Program-made: the position numbers and the translations under genes
Shown: one piece after another, positions 29,033 through 43,200 of the stretch
How positions within the stretch are numbered: the first letter of the stretch is position 1
Layout of the letters: every line of letters starts with the position of its first letter
The notes under the pieces: model-generated
What the model was told of the DNA's origin: nothing
The model's database searches: none
The model's input: the letters and a program-made list of their open reading frames with translations, nothing else
Assembly: GCA_003254925.1 (NCBI GenBank)
Contig: QANZ01015150.1
Span: forward strand, 155,106 to 219,105
DNA from: Chamaecrista fasciculata
Taxonomy: Eukaryota > Streptophyta > Magnoliopsida > Fabales > Fabaceae
DNA length: 64,000 nucleotides
Direction of reading: 5' to 3'

Positions 29033-29153
29033 CTGATATATCATATCATTGTTTGTTAGAGTTTGGATCATGATTAGTGAATTTAATTTAAGTGTGGGAA
29101 TCTAATCTATGTACAATTGTTATATTTATAAATATATTTATATATATTCCAAA

Positions 29154-29979
29154 TTAGCCACACCTCCAACATGTGGAATTCCCAGGAAGAGAAACAAACA
29201 AAGACAAAATATCATCCAAAACAGGAGCACACCTCCAATCCGGGCACGAAACTAACCCATTAACAAAATTAACAAGGGGTAAATTATCAGACTCAAAACA
29301 AACTTTAGATAACTTAAGGGACTTGGCAACTCGCAAACCCTTCTTAAAATCCAGGGCTTCAATCATGAAGCTCGACAATGCATTGACCTTCAAAGCAAAG
29401 CTATCCAGCATCTTTCCCTGATTGTCTCTTAAAATAACACCTATGCCAGCTACACCAGAAGCATTGTAAACACCATCCACATTGATCTTAATGGCACTAC
29501 CCATAGGAGCACACCAGGAAACAGACCTAGTCTCATCCACCCCAACAGAAGGTGATTGAGGCTAAGAGCACCATCCATTCGCAGCCCAAAAAGCATCCAA
29601 GTCCTTAGCAGCAAGCATCGTAATGTTGACAGGTAAAAAAGCTTGATTATCAAAAACCAAAGAGCACCTAGCTTTCCAAATGTGCCAACAAGTAACAATA
29701 ACTAGAGCTTTAGAAAAATCAAAATAATCAGTTAGAAAACAAGTCATAGCACCATTCATCAAATCTCCGAATGTGAAGCTCATCAACCTTGAGGGAGAGG
29801 GGTCCACAAAAGTCAGAACCAAACAACCTTGGCACCAACACGGAGAAGCGATAGATGCTCCACAATTTCATGATGATTCGAGCAACGAGACAAGCAAAGG
29901 AGGGAGAACACTTCCTCTTCCACAATTGTTCGCTAGTTGGAAGGGCATCGACACATGCCCTCCAAATGAAATGTTTCAC
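29154..29979 (-). mobile_element. LINE-type retroelement 3' fragment (zinc-binding RT tail and RNase H)
   Basis: On the minus strand, reading from 29979 downward, there is FIWRACVDALPTSEQLWKRK, typical of the zinc-binding domain after plant non-LTR reverse transcriptases. A shifted frame supplies the Cys..Cys..Glu..His part. Then comes a linker with CWHIWKARCSLVFD and an RNase H-like domain: KINVDGVYNASGVAGIGVIL, LSSFMIEALDFKKGL, KVCFESDNLPLVNFVN. The three parts lie in different frames, so it is dead. The reverse transcriptase core is missing and no poly(A) tail is evident. It lies where exon 1 of the CCoAOMT-like pseudogene would be expected. Confidence 0.8.
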
Positions 29980-30467
29980 TTTGTACTAAAAGAAATATTT
30001 ATCTCTTTTAGTTGTCATTTTGTGTCTCATATATTCTTAGAAAGTTGTACTAAAATCTTTCTAACACCATATCATGTGTATAATTTGAACATATAAAGAA
30101 GAAGATATATGTTTTCAAATATGGTGAATTTACCATCATTAATTGAAAAAAAAATTGAAATGACTGACGGTCATACTTTTGAAGTCGACAATTTTATCTA
30201 TAATATGCAAGTCGTATATAAAGCATGTTCCAAGATAATTCCAACGTTTTATGTATAATTTGGGTTAGTGAAGATAGAAGGGTTACTAGGGACTTGTTTA
30301 TTCCTTTTGGGTTTTGTCGTGTATTTTTCTTTGGTGTTGTTTTCTTTGTTCTTGTCGTTTGGCTATGTTTTTTGAGTCCTTTCTTTACCAAAAAGAAAAA
30401 AGAAAATACACAACCTTTTATTATCATTATTATGAACGTATAAGGTTTCATTATTTGACGGGTTGAC

Positions 30468-30920
30468 TTAGGGGTGTTCAAAATCGAACCAAACTGATTT
30501 AACAAACTAAACCGAACCAAATCGACCAATGAGCGGTTTAGTTTGGTTAAAAATGCATTGAAATTGGATGGTTTGATTCGATTAACAATTTAGACATGTA
30601 ATTAATCGAATCGAACCGCTAGAACTTATATATAGGTTTTTAACTTTTATTGTGCTATATATGATTAATTATTTTATAATCATTTAATTTTATCATACTT
30701 TTAATTATGTTATCTTAAAATCATTAAAATTTGTCACCTTAATTAATGAGACTAATTACTTTTTAGTCTTTACAATTTTATCTTTTGTTTGTCATATTTT
30801 TTTATATAAGTTTGACTTACTACTTCTAAATACAATTTTTTTCTAATTTTATAATTAATTAATGAAAACAACAAATAAACTTGTTAACCGCTCAAACCGC
30901 CTATTTATTGGTTTGGTTTG
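30468..30920. repeat. Dispersed repeat with hAT-like left end
   Basis: Starts taggggtgttcaaaatcgaa, a terminus frequent on plant hAT-type MITEs. Inverted matches between aaccgaaccaaatcgacc and the ggtttggtttgg end region suggest a degraded foldback unit. The interior is AT-rich without a frame. Confidence 0.4.
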
Positions 30921-32749
30921 GTAGGATTGAAGAAAAGGCTTCTCCGTGTTCAATCACGATCACTTAAGTAAGGTAAGAACTTATCTTTAGTAAATATAGT
31001 ATTGTTCTATTGAGCTCAAATTTCATCATCTTAGCTTTATTAGTAAACAGGGATTATTGTGAAAGGAAGCAAACTAGATAAGAACCAAATTATTATTTTA
31101 GCCTATATGTCATATTCTTCCACCTTGTCTCTTCCATTCTCACGTTATCTGGAGGAAAGTAAGATATTATGAGGCATTGATTTATATATTAATATGTATT
31201 GAAGGTTAATAATTCAAATATGGCAGTTTCATGAGTTTTAAAGGATGATTAAGGCAATTGAAGTCTAATTAAGGAAGTTAATGGTTAATTAAGACAATTA
31301 AGGGTTGATTGATATTATGAGTGTGGGAGGCGCATAGAAAGGGGGGAAGGAAGAAAGGAGGCGCATGATTAGGCAGTAGGAAAAGAAGAGAGAGAAAAAA
31401 GGATAGAGAATAATAAGTAGTGAGAGACTATTTTAAGTGGTCTTTGAGAGTCTCTAGTGAGCTATTTTCAGTCTAAAAATAAGAGAGAATACATGGAGAA
31501 ACTCTTCCCCTTGAGCTCTTTAGAACATACTATGTTTTATTATATTTTAAGTCCTCTTGTCTTACCCATTTCTTACTTAAGTGCTCTACTTCTCCCCTAT
31601 TAAGATCATCATAGAGATTATTTCCTATTATTTAATCTAATATTGTTATTCTTTATATTGATTATTATTTTACTCTATTTCTCTTGTTTTGCTCTGAACC
31701 TCCAAGCTCAAGCCTACCAATTCCCGAAACATTTTGGCGACTTCACTGGGGAGGAAGAGCAATTCAAGGTTCTCAAAGATGTATAGGTACGTACGCATTA
31801 GACTTCCTTTAACTTGATTTTAGAAAGAAAAAAGAAGAAGAAGAAGATGTGATCACAAATTGAGAGAAAGATAAAGAAGGTGTAGGCATAAAAACAAGAG
31901 AGGGAAAATTGCGGAAAGACCCCAAAAGTTTTGATTTTTAGCATTTGAGTCCCTAAGAAGTCAAACTTTTTTATCAAAAAGTGTGAAAGATACCTTTAGA
32001 GGGAGGAGACCTCTCCTAAGAGAAATAAGTATCCATTTGAGTAGTGGAAAGTTTTCAAGGTAGTCTCCACCTAAGAGAAGTGTAAGAATGTTTAAGAGTG
32101 ACACCTTTTATATAAGAGGTGGCATATTGCTTAAGAAAATGACCTTTAGCCTATAAGTGTTATCTATCTAAGAAAGAGACATCATCTATCTATGTGATAT
32201 TCACAAAAGAACATGTCCTTTGGACAGTAAATTAGTCAAGTTTGGGACTTGAATGAACTTTATGAAAATATTTTGGGAAAAAACTGCAATTTCACCCGAA
32301 GTATATAGCACAAATTACGAAACAGTCCTAAATTTCATAAAAGTATGCAATTTAGTCCCAGTTCTTACTAAAAGTTCATTTTCACATATATACTCATGCA
32401 TAGCCGTACATGATCTTTTAGTTTGCAAATTGAAATGAGTAAAATTTCATTTAGCACCCTAAAACGTTTCTATTTTTACATTAAAGTCTCTTTCTCATGC
32501 AAACAAGGACTGAAACGGAAAAAAGTAAAAAGTAGTCAGAGTCTTTTATGCACTGTACATCAGCCAGAGATTCAAAAGTATTAAAAAAGGGAAAAAAAAA
32601 AAGTCAGAAAGAGACAATGCAAAAGTTTTGTTAAGTGCAATTTAGTCTTAGTCACTCAAATTCATGCATGTCATTCTTTTGTAATTAAGTGAAGTTTTCT
32701 ATTACTATTATTCTTAAGTCCCTAGTATAATATCTATTAAATTCCTTCA

Positions 32750-33715
32750 TATTCAAGTTTCTATTATAGAAAAGCCCCTAGTATTTGTTTGGGGACTATG
32801 AATTTAATTCTCATATAATCAAAATTATTTTCAGGTTATTTCAAAAAAAAAAAGGTCTTAAAGAGTACAAGGTTTGATTTATTCTTCAGCATTTATAGAA
32901 TTTAAGGAAGATTAGGGTGAGGTTTAGTTGAAAGAAATTTTATTAATGATGATTACAATCTGCTTATTGATACTTATGGTCTTCTCATAAAAGCACGTCT
33001 CACATATGGATAAATATTGCAAATATTGTTGTGACACTTACCCCTTATTATATTGTTCACATGCACCAGTATTATTCCACCTTGCACTAAGCATATATAT
33101 ATATATATACACGCATATAGATTAATATGGCAATATATAAAGAAGTTTGAAGAGATTTTAGGTGGCAATATATAAAGGAAGTTTGAAGAGATTTAGAGAC
33201 TTAAAAGTATGTTAGTAAATTATTTAGCTATTTATTTATTTAATTTCAAGTTTAAGCAAAATTCAGAATTTGGAATAAATTTGATGAAATCAGATTTTAC
33301 TTTAAGATATAATTCCTTTATTTATTTTAAGTCTATATTTTAGATAAATTTTTTAGTATATAAGACTAATTTACGAAGTTTTATTAGCATTTTATCTAAA
33401 CACATGCAGTTTTACTATTCCAAAAGAAAAAAAAGAGCCATATTTAAGATGAATATTAAGTATTACCATATCTTGAAAGGCCATGAGAATTTGGCCCAAA
33501 GACTAATTTATATTTCTTTAAGTAAAATTCATTATTATTATTATTATTAAGCCATAAGTATATAGTATTTATATATAAAAAAAAAACTCTTTGATACTCA
33601 TGTTTCTATTTTAGAAAAGCCCCTAGTATTTGTTTGGGGGCCTATAAGTTAAATTCCATATAATTGAAATTACTATTAGATTATTTCAATTAATTTCAAT
33701 TAAAAAAAAAAAGGA
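32750..33715. repeat. Pair of direct repeats, about 110 bp each
   Basis: The segment 32752-32862 (containing tagaaaagcccctagtattt then gtttgggg and an A-rich end) recurs at 33600-33715 with about 10-15% difference. A separate short tandem duplication (ggcaatatataaaggaagtt) occurs at about 33128-33195. Confidence 0.65.
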
Positions 33716-33864
33716 AAGGGTTAGTATTTACTTATTTGTTTTTCAAAAGATATTTTAGTTGAAGAGTTCCTTCAAGATATATTCATCTAACTTATATAGC
33801 ATAAAATAAAATTGTTTCTTTTGAGCATGAAGTAATCGAAGGGGCAAAAATAGAGAATGTCTAG

Positions 33865-34160
33865 AATGTTACCTACAATGGCGTGGACCACGTTCCAAAG
33901 CATATAACAAACCCTTGGAGGCTTCGAGATACAAAGGCAGGGAATGCTAAGAACATTGTCCACAATGGCGTGGACCATGTTCCAAGGCACATGACAAAGC
34001 TTCAGAGATCTTTAGATGTAGAGACAAGGAATGTCGAGGATGTTTTCAAAGCCTAGGATCGAATGCCAGCATGACGCTGAAGCAGAAGATAAGGCTGAAG
34101 ATGTTGTCCACAATAGCGTGGCCCGCATTCTAAAGCATGCACCAAAGCTTAAGAGGCCTC
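33865..34160. repeat. Diverged tandem repeats with a conserved 25-bp core
   Basis: The core (gt)ccacaatggcgtggacca followed by gttccaaagca occurs at about 33872, 33957 and 34106, each followed by acaaagcttcagag-like sequence. It is part of the non-coding interior of the Tat/Ogre-type remnant. The open frame crossing it (34031-34270) is Lys/Glu-rich and reflects the repeat. Confidence 0.55.
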
Positions 34161-34296
34161 ATGATATGGAAGTAGAAGGCGAAAGGACAAGGAAATTTGA
34201 GAGAGATCTAAGAGACATTAAGCTAAAATTATTATATTATTTCAATACAATGAAAGCTTCAAGAAGTTAAAGCGAAGAATTTTAAAAGTTTGAGTT

Positions 34297-34510
34297 AATC
34301 CGTCTTTCGGACAGTAAACTAAGATATTTCCTGCTGAGCAAAGAGCTTCAGGGCAGTCAATAAATCCGTACCTTGGACAGTAAACTAAGATACTCCCTGC
34401 TGAACAAAGAGCTTCAGGGCAGTCAATAAATCCGTCTTTTAGACAGTAAACTAAGTTACTCCCTGCTGAGCAAAGAGCTTCAGGGTGCCCAGTGAATTCG
34501 TCGCTCAGAC
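34297..34510. repeat. 66-bp tandem array
   Basis: Units start at 34297, 34363, 34429 and 34495 (the last partial), exactly 66 bp apart. Each contains aatccgt..., gacagtaaactaag, ctgctga and caaagagcttcaggg. Since 66 is a multiple of three, the minus strand stays open and would repeat a 22-residue block (FIDCPEALCSAG...LVYCP). I regard the frame as a by-product of the array, although its periodicity is striking. Confidence 0.8.
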
Positions 34511-34916
34511 GATGAATCACAATGCCTCACTGTCCCCCCATAAAGGAGAGTGCGATGGAGATCGTCTCCACTTGGTAAATATGCCGATATAAAGTATCTC
34601 ATATCAAAGTCTCTGTGACACTAAGTACCTATATCCTACCTTAAAAGAGAAGGTTAAAGAGGATGAGACGTATTAGTATACATATACATCCTGCCTCAAA
34701 GAGAAGGTTAAAGAGGATGAGACATCTCAATTAATACGACCCTCTCACACTTTGCCTTTAAGATAATAAGGTTAAAGAAGGTGTGATAAGCTTTGTAAGT
34801 CATACTCCTAATGCGTACATGTACATGAGCTAAGAGTTTTTCAATATACATGTGCAGGGGGCCTAATTTTCCTACATGACTATTATTTTATAATTAATTA
34901 GTTAATATAAGAAGTG

Positions 34917-36583
<1,667 letters not shown>

Positions 36584-37329
36584 TGCTTTGCAACTGCGAG
36601 GTACCAAGTATTCACATCTAAATTATCATTTTATAGAGCCTTGAAATTGGGGAGAGAAAATTTAACATCTTGCTCCTTCTTGTAACTGATGATGCGTTGC
36701 TTCCAAATTCCAATTAGAATATAAATGCTAATTAGAGGGTTATTAATGGGTAGGTTAATACTAATAAATTGTGTTGCTATTTTTTAATAAAAAGATAAAT
36801 GCTGATTGGAGAGTGATTAATGGGTAGGTTAATTCTCATAAATTGTACTTATGGGTGCCAAATAAATATAATTTAATAATTAGTGTAATAATATTTGATG
36901 AAAATAATTATTTATATTAAAATTATAGTATATTAAGATTTATTACATTATTATTTAATATATTTTGTTGATAATAGATAATTTTTAAATATATAAAATT
37001 AAAAAATATATATTTCATTATAAACGGTCAAATTACAGTTGAACTCCGATTGAACCATTGAACTTTGAACCCTACCTTAGCCGGTTCAATGTCCGGTCCG
37101 GTTTTTAAAAGCTTGGTGGCTACATCTTAGGATATATCTTCAACAAATCTTCTAGACGCCTTCATGCTTTAGTGTTTACGCTGTTTTTTCTGAAGTGTTT
37201 TTACTTTGAAATATCACTAGTACCGGCACAATATTTCTCCAAGAAAATAAATATATACGTATAAATAAAGTAGATGTGTAAAGAGGTAGTAATAAATGGA
37301 CTAAAATTATATAAAAAGAGAAATGGTCA

Positions 37330-37700
37330 AAATCTCAAATTGGTCCCAAATGTATATGGTAGATTTTGAAATTGGTCTTAAATGTTTCATCTTTTTTTAG
37401 ATTAATCTTACATGTTTTTATAATTTCTTAAATTGCTCCTAAATTATTGAATATCATCATATATCTTTCATATCATGTCTGAATGCTACGTGTTTGAAAC
37501 TATTAACTATGTGTTAACTATTGAAGACTTTTTTTTTTCTGTCAATTAAGATCATTAACCAACAATGTCAAATTAAGTCTCGAAAATAAGTTTTGGATCA
37601 ATTTAAAAATTTTTGAAAATATATAAGACCAATTTGAAATAAATAAAACATTTAGGACTAATTTAAAATCTACCATGTACATTTAAGACCAATTTTTATG
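37330..37700. repeat. Small foldback element
   Basis: Left arm words such as aattggtcccaaatgtatat and ggtagattttgaaattggtc recur inverted at 37640-37690 (aatttaaaatctaccatgta, catttaagaccaattt). The loop is AT-rich and there is no frame. Confidence 0.6.
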
Positions 37701-37868
37701 TTAAAAGATTTCATGTGTCAAGAAATTTGTTCTTGACAAGTCATGATAGAGAAAATATATAGAAGAGACTTTTTTTTATTTGCGCAAATAGTTATAGAAT
37801 AGAAAAATGTAAACAATTTAAAATTTTAAAATATTATATCATAATTATATAAAATTTCATATAACTTA

Positions 37869-39512
37869 GGGCCTGTTTGGGGGGTTTGAAAATTCCATCC
37901 AATCTCATCTAAGTGGATGAGATGAGATTAAATGAGATGAAAATGATGGATTGGTGTTTGGATGATTTGAGAGAAAATGATGTTAAATAGAGTGTGAAAT
38001 TATATAAAAGGGTATGTAATGATTGTGGTTAGGTGAAATAGGTTGTTGAATTTATTTATTTTGTATAGGGGTATAAATGGTAAGAAATAATGAAATGAGA
38101 ATGAGATATTGAGATGAGATGAGATGAGATGATAGATGTTTGGTGGTGGGTTGGATGAGATGATGTTGAGATTAGATGCTCTTGGAAAGCGTGAGGATGA
38201 GATATTTTTGGATGAAGGGTTCCATCTCATTGGATGAGATGATGGACCAAATGAAAATAATATTAAAATTATTTTAAGATTACAATTTGGTCTATAAATT
38301 TGAATCGGTCCAATTAATCGATTCTTAAATAGGTAAATGATAACTCGAGGCCAGTAGAAAATCTCAACCATCAATAATCGGGTCTATTTATAAAATTCAA
38401 CGACCAAAAATAATAAACAATAGTTTGGGGACTAGAATGCAAATAACATGAAAATTATTGTAAACATACAATTTGGTCCACAACTTTGTATCGATCCAAT
38501 GAATCGGTCCATAACTAATCTCGTAGTTTGATAAACAAAATAAGACCAGAAATAGTTTTATTACTGAAACGAAACTAATCTCATAGTTTAAGGATCGGAC
38601 TAGCAACAATGCCAACAAATGGGAAGATAAAAAAAATATTTTAACTCCTTTTATTTTTTACACAAAACTTCACAAAATATATTGAAAAAAAGTATGGATT
38701 GAATTGTATGATAGTAAAAAAACATATAGGAATGTTGCAGTTTGGACTAAAAATTACAACAAATATTTTGCGGACCAGAATGCAACTCATCTCGTAGTTT
38801 GAGTAAAAAATCTAACCATAAATAGTTTTATGACCAAAACAAATAGAAGAACATTGAGACAATAAAAAACAAAACAACATTGCAATTTTTTGGCTACCCA
38901 TGGTTCGAACAAAAAAGAAACTGACACGTGGAAACTTGTGTATTTTTTCAACCAAAAAATAACCATTATTTCTCTATTATCCACAAAGTATAATCATCAG
39001 ATGATTTTGAACATGAATATAGAACAAAAAATAGTTTGCAGACCAAAATGAAACTAATTGCATAGTTTGAGGAAAAGAAACTAAACAAAAAATAGTTTTA
39101 TAAGCCAAGAAAACTGAGCTCATAATTTAAGGATCAAAATTCTTATAAAAGTGAAGANAAAGATGTGTGTGAAGGAGAGAGAGGTGTAGGTGAAAAAGAA
39201 AAAAAAAAGATAAGAAATGATAGATAGAGAGAAAAATTATAAGTGTAATAAATGAGAGTATGTAAAATTACTATTTTGCCCAATTATTTTTTTTATATTT
39301 GTATTAGAGTATAGGTAATTATATGTATATGAGTAGGGATAGTTTAGTAAATGTAAGAGAAAATGAAATGATGTTGTGGATGAGATGATGATGTGAATGA
39401 GATGAGATTAAAGTTCCAACAAACACTCAACCATTACTGTTCATCCAATCCTAAGATGAGAGGATGATTGAATGAGATGAGATTAGGATTTCGCAGCTCC
39501 CAAACAAGCCCC
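37869..39512. mobile_element. 1.64-kb non-autonomous TIR DNA transposon
   Basis: Left end GGGCCTGTTTGGGGGGTTTG; right end complement GGGGCTTGTTTGGGAGCTGC. Both are followed inward by arrays of GATGAGATGAGAT-type words, so the inverted ends extend about 100-150 bp. The interior carries repeated ggaccaaaatg/actaatctcatagttt segments and no transposase. A TA flanks both ends, but no longer target duplication is clear. Superfamily unresolved (hAT or PIF/Harbinger-like ends). An ambiguous base sits at 39158. Confidence 0.65.
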
Positions 39513-39647
39513 TAGCTTTACAAATGCCGATCCTAATTTTGAAGCGTCAAATCTGCTTCTCATTGGTACTTGACCTTCCAAGAAACAAATACGATTTACT
39601 CAAAATGGTTTATTGCAAAGTCATGGCAAAAAAACAAAAAAAATCAA

Positions 39648-39768
39648 GGGCGTGTTTGATTTTGTTTTTGAAAAACAGTTTTTTTACTTTAAAAAACAAA
39701 TAAATATATATTGTTTGTTGTTTTCAAAATCAACAAACAATTTTGAAAAACAAAATTAAACACGCCCC
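39648..39768. mobile_element. Short palindromic MITE
   Basis: About 121 bp, with gggcgtgtttgattttg at one end and caaaattaaacacgcccc at the other. Nearly the whole length is complementary (gtttttgaaaaac against gttttgaaaaacaaaa). No frame and no certain target duplication. Confidence 0.7.
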
Positions 39769-40295
39769 AGAACGACCTTCAAGAGCCCAATGTATAAGTA
39801 AGCTTCTAAGTTGGACTTCTAATGTCTGTTCTGAAATCTCAGATATTCTATTAGCATTACAATTTGTAACTTGCATAGTCTACCAACAAAAACGAATGCT
39901 AAAATAGTCTATCTAGCATAGTGGTTTGTAAACACAACTCCTTCGCCCCAAGATATCGCTAATCACATCAAGTGATTCAATTACTTTGCACCGTATGCAG
40001 TTACAGTTTAAACTATAAACACAACTTGTTAGACCCTGCTTGAACTAAACAATATGGAAAATGTAGGATACAAATGACAAAATTGAAGCTTAGTATAAGG
40101 TGGCGTGTGTGTAGAATCTCACAACACCTCCCCCAATAGTACTCCTAATACTTTTCTCACCTACAATCAACTTTGGCTGCCCTTTAAAATTATCTGAACA
40201 AGCACCATATAGGCGCATGGAAACATCAGGAGAGCGAATGCATTATCCAATATAGATCCACCATAATTTAGGCCATAAGAAATTATATAAACTTT

Positions 40296-43200
40296 TTACT
40301 CTGAATCGGAAACTGGATCCTCAACTTCACTCTCATCACTTGAACCATCCTTAGCAACCGAGGTCCCAGCTTTGACAGGCTTGGGATTTAGATTGAGCTC
40401 ATACTTCACAAATTTAATTTTTTCAGTACTCGTATCTTTTTGTTTTCGCTTTCCATTCTCATTTACCTTCATAGTTTGGGCAGCAGCTACAAAAGCAGCA
40501 CTGGCCGATTTGTTTTGCTCATCCTCTTCACATGTGTTATCCTTCTCCCCAATATTATCAACATAAAAAAGGTCATCGAATGCTACCTTTCCCTCCAAGT
40601 TAGCTTCCATATGTTCCGGTTGGGGGATATTGAGAATTGATTTGGCATGGTTCTTTAAATTATCATCTTCAAAAACTTCAATGCCTTTATCTTCCTCAAT
40701 GCTCAGTAGCCACTCTAGAGAGTAGAGAAAAAAAAAAAAGAGATATATGTTAGCTGCAGTTCATTGGTTACCTTATCTGCAATTCTTCAAAGTAAATACC
40801 AGAGAACTTACTTATAAGAGCGATGGGTGAGGATTCAATTGCTCTACTTGCTTTATCTTCCAAACAGTTTTGGTTTCTCAGCCATTTTACTATTTGCAAA
40901 GGTAAACGAGAAGCAGAAAAGGCCTTGATGTGAGCGATGGCTCTGTTCTGATCCCCACAACCTCTAGATTTTGAAAAGATCATTAGATACCTAAAAGAAT
41001 AGTGCTAATATGTATGTGTATGTATGATAATTGCATATTCATACCTAAAATATTCTACAGCCTCATGGGTAACAATCACTCTTGTCAAGGTTAAGCTTTT
41101 TATTTCCTTTTCATTTAGGTACAGGAAGGGGTACTCCACCAATAAAACAGCATCAAGTATAACTCTCCTCAACAAAATTTCATCTTCTGGTTTCTGCACA
41201 GACAGATTCCAATTTTAGGGTTTATGGTTAAAACAAAGACGCCAGCCAGCCAAAAGAAGGATAAAGGTACAGAAGGACCAAACAGGATCATAACACTCCA
41301 ATAGATGAATTTGTGAAAAAATAACGCAACAAATTCATCAAAAAACCCAGAAATGCAATTCAGTGCTATTATTAAACATAGTAACAAGGTTAAGATGCAT
41401 GCATACCTCTAATACCGTCCTCGACATAAATGCAATTGATCAGTTTCTAGCGAGAACATTAAACCATTACAGAATTTGAACACAGGTATCCACCAATGGA
41501 GGCAATCTTATTCAAGGTATTGTAAGGCACTAAATGTAGACACCTCTTCTAGCGAGAATTTGAACACAGGTTTACCACATTGTAGAAGACCAGTCCCTTC
41601 CGTTGGACTCAACTCCCTTTGGCAATTAATTAATATCTAACAACTATAGCAACATCACGTTTCAAAAACTTTCAAAGAACCTGCTGCCAGCATATTAATG
41701 TCCACAACTATGCTATTCTACTTTACAAACAACTTGATTCTTTAGTTCCCTTTCAGTTTTTAGTATCCCTCATTTTGCCATACATTAAAATCTAAAATCC
41801 AACTGTTGGTCTACTTTGCAGATATCCTTGGTCAGTCTGTTGATATCAGAGAAAGTTCAACCACATAGTAAACAGCACTTTTATGATTCTCACCATCAAA
41901 GTGTAAGTAACACAAAAGATACCTTCGGCCTGTGCATTTAACAATAGGTGCATGAACAAGGTCTAATACATTCAGAGATTCACAAGTGGAATTCAGGACT
42001 TGGACAATCAGTAGAGAGAATAGGTACATTTGAATTATAGCAAGAATTGAACCAAGGGATGTATGATATGCATATACACATTACACACAGAAAGGCACAA
42101 AATGTCCCACTGAGGAAGGCTATCCGCTTTCCACATAGAAAAGAAAAACATAAAATGCTAGTAAAAAACTTTACGAGGAAGACATACTAACCAATATTGA
42201 GCTCAGAGGCAAAGGCGTCTCCAAGGTTGTCCTCATGAGGGTCTCTGGTTGACACGAGATATTTCCACATCAGACAAAGAACAAGAAACTGATATCATAA
42301 TTGGAGATAAGTGAAATTACATGATCAAGTTTACAAAATCAAAATTTATGCATGAGCAAGTTTTTTTTTTTTTTAANTGCATATACACATTACACACAGA
42401 AAGGCAAAAAATGTCCCACTGAGGGAAGCTATCCGCTTTCCACATAGAAAAGAAAAACATAAAATGCTAGTAAAAACTTTACGAGGAATACATACTAACC
42501 AATATTGAGCTCAGAGGCAAAGGCGTCTCCAAGGTTGTCCTCATGAGGGTCTCTGGTTAACACAAGATATTTCCACATCAGACAAAGAACAAGAGACTGA
42601 TATCATAATTGGAGATAAGTGAATTTACATGATCAAGTTTTTTCTTAAACAAATAACTATAGGTCTAAATACACACCAAGGCACAAATGAACACCAAACA
42701 GGCTAAAGGCTTGCAGATACCAGTTACAAACCTACAATCATACTGTGACAGATAAGCAAAAGTAGCAGGAATCTTAAACCAAATAAAAAATCTCACTGAC
42801 CAAAAAAATATATGTTCTGAAAGCTAGATATAGAGCCAACGACCCAACTCTTCAGATTCTTTTCCAGTTCAACCCTTGGCTTAGCTGGATGAAAATTCAA
42901 GCACAGTTTTAAGAAAAACACTTGCATAATAACAGCACCAGCCAAGTAACCAATATGGGATTCCTTCATACAAAGCCAACCACAAATATCACTGCTCACA
43001 AGCGGCAAGAAAGACTCCAGCCCTTCATTCGCACTTCCCCAAAAACGAACCAAATCCGCGAAAGGGATAATCAGATTAGGACAGAGAGAATCACGTTCTT
43101 CGTCAGAATTCTTGCTACAGCAAACACTTATATACCCAATAATACCATCCAATAAAGATTTGGCCTCCTTCATTGCTTTCTTCACTCTTTTCTCACTTAA

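Larger units (their letters stand above)
31735..34865 (+). mobile_element. Non-coding Tat/Ogre-type LTR retrotransposon remnant
   Basis: TGGCGACTTCACTGGGGA at 31735-31752 follows directly after a sequence ending ...CGAAACATTT. This is the form of primer-binding site used by plant Tat/Ogre Ty3-gypsy elements (tRNA-Arg type). A purine-rich tgcagggggcc near 34852-34863 could be the polypurine tract. Between them there is no gag-pol frame, only AT-rich sequence and several repeat arrays, so it is a deleted or non-autonomous derivative. LTR borders could not be fixed by eye, and I found no convincing 3' LTR match. Orientation is inferred from the primer-binding site. Confidence 0.5.

Noticed and set aside
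34031..34270. 79-residue Lys/Glu-rich frame
   Set aside because: Composed of the diverged tandem repeat of the Tat/Ogre-like remnant; no domain.
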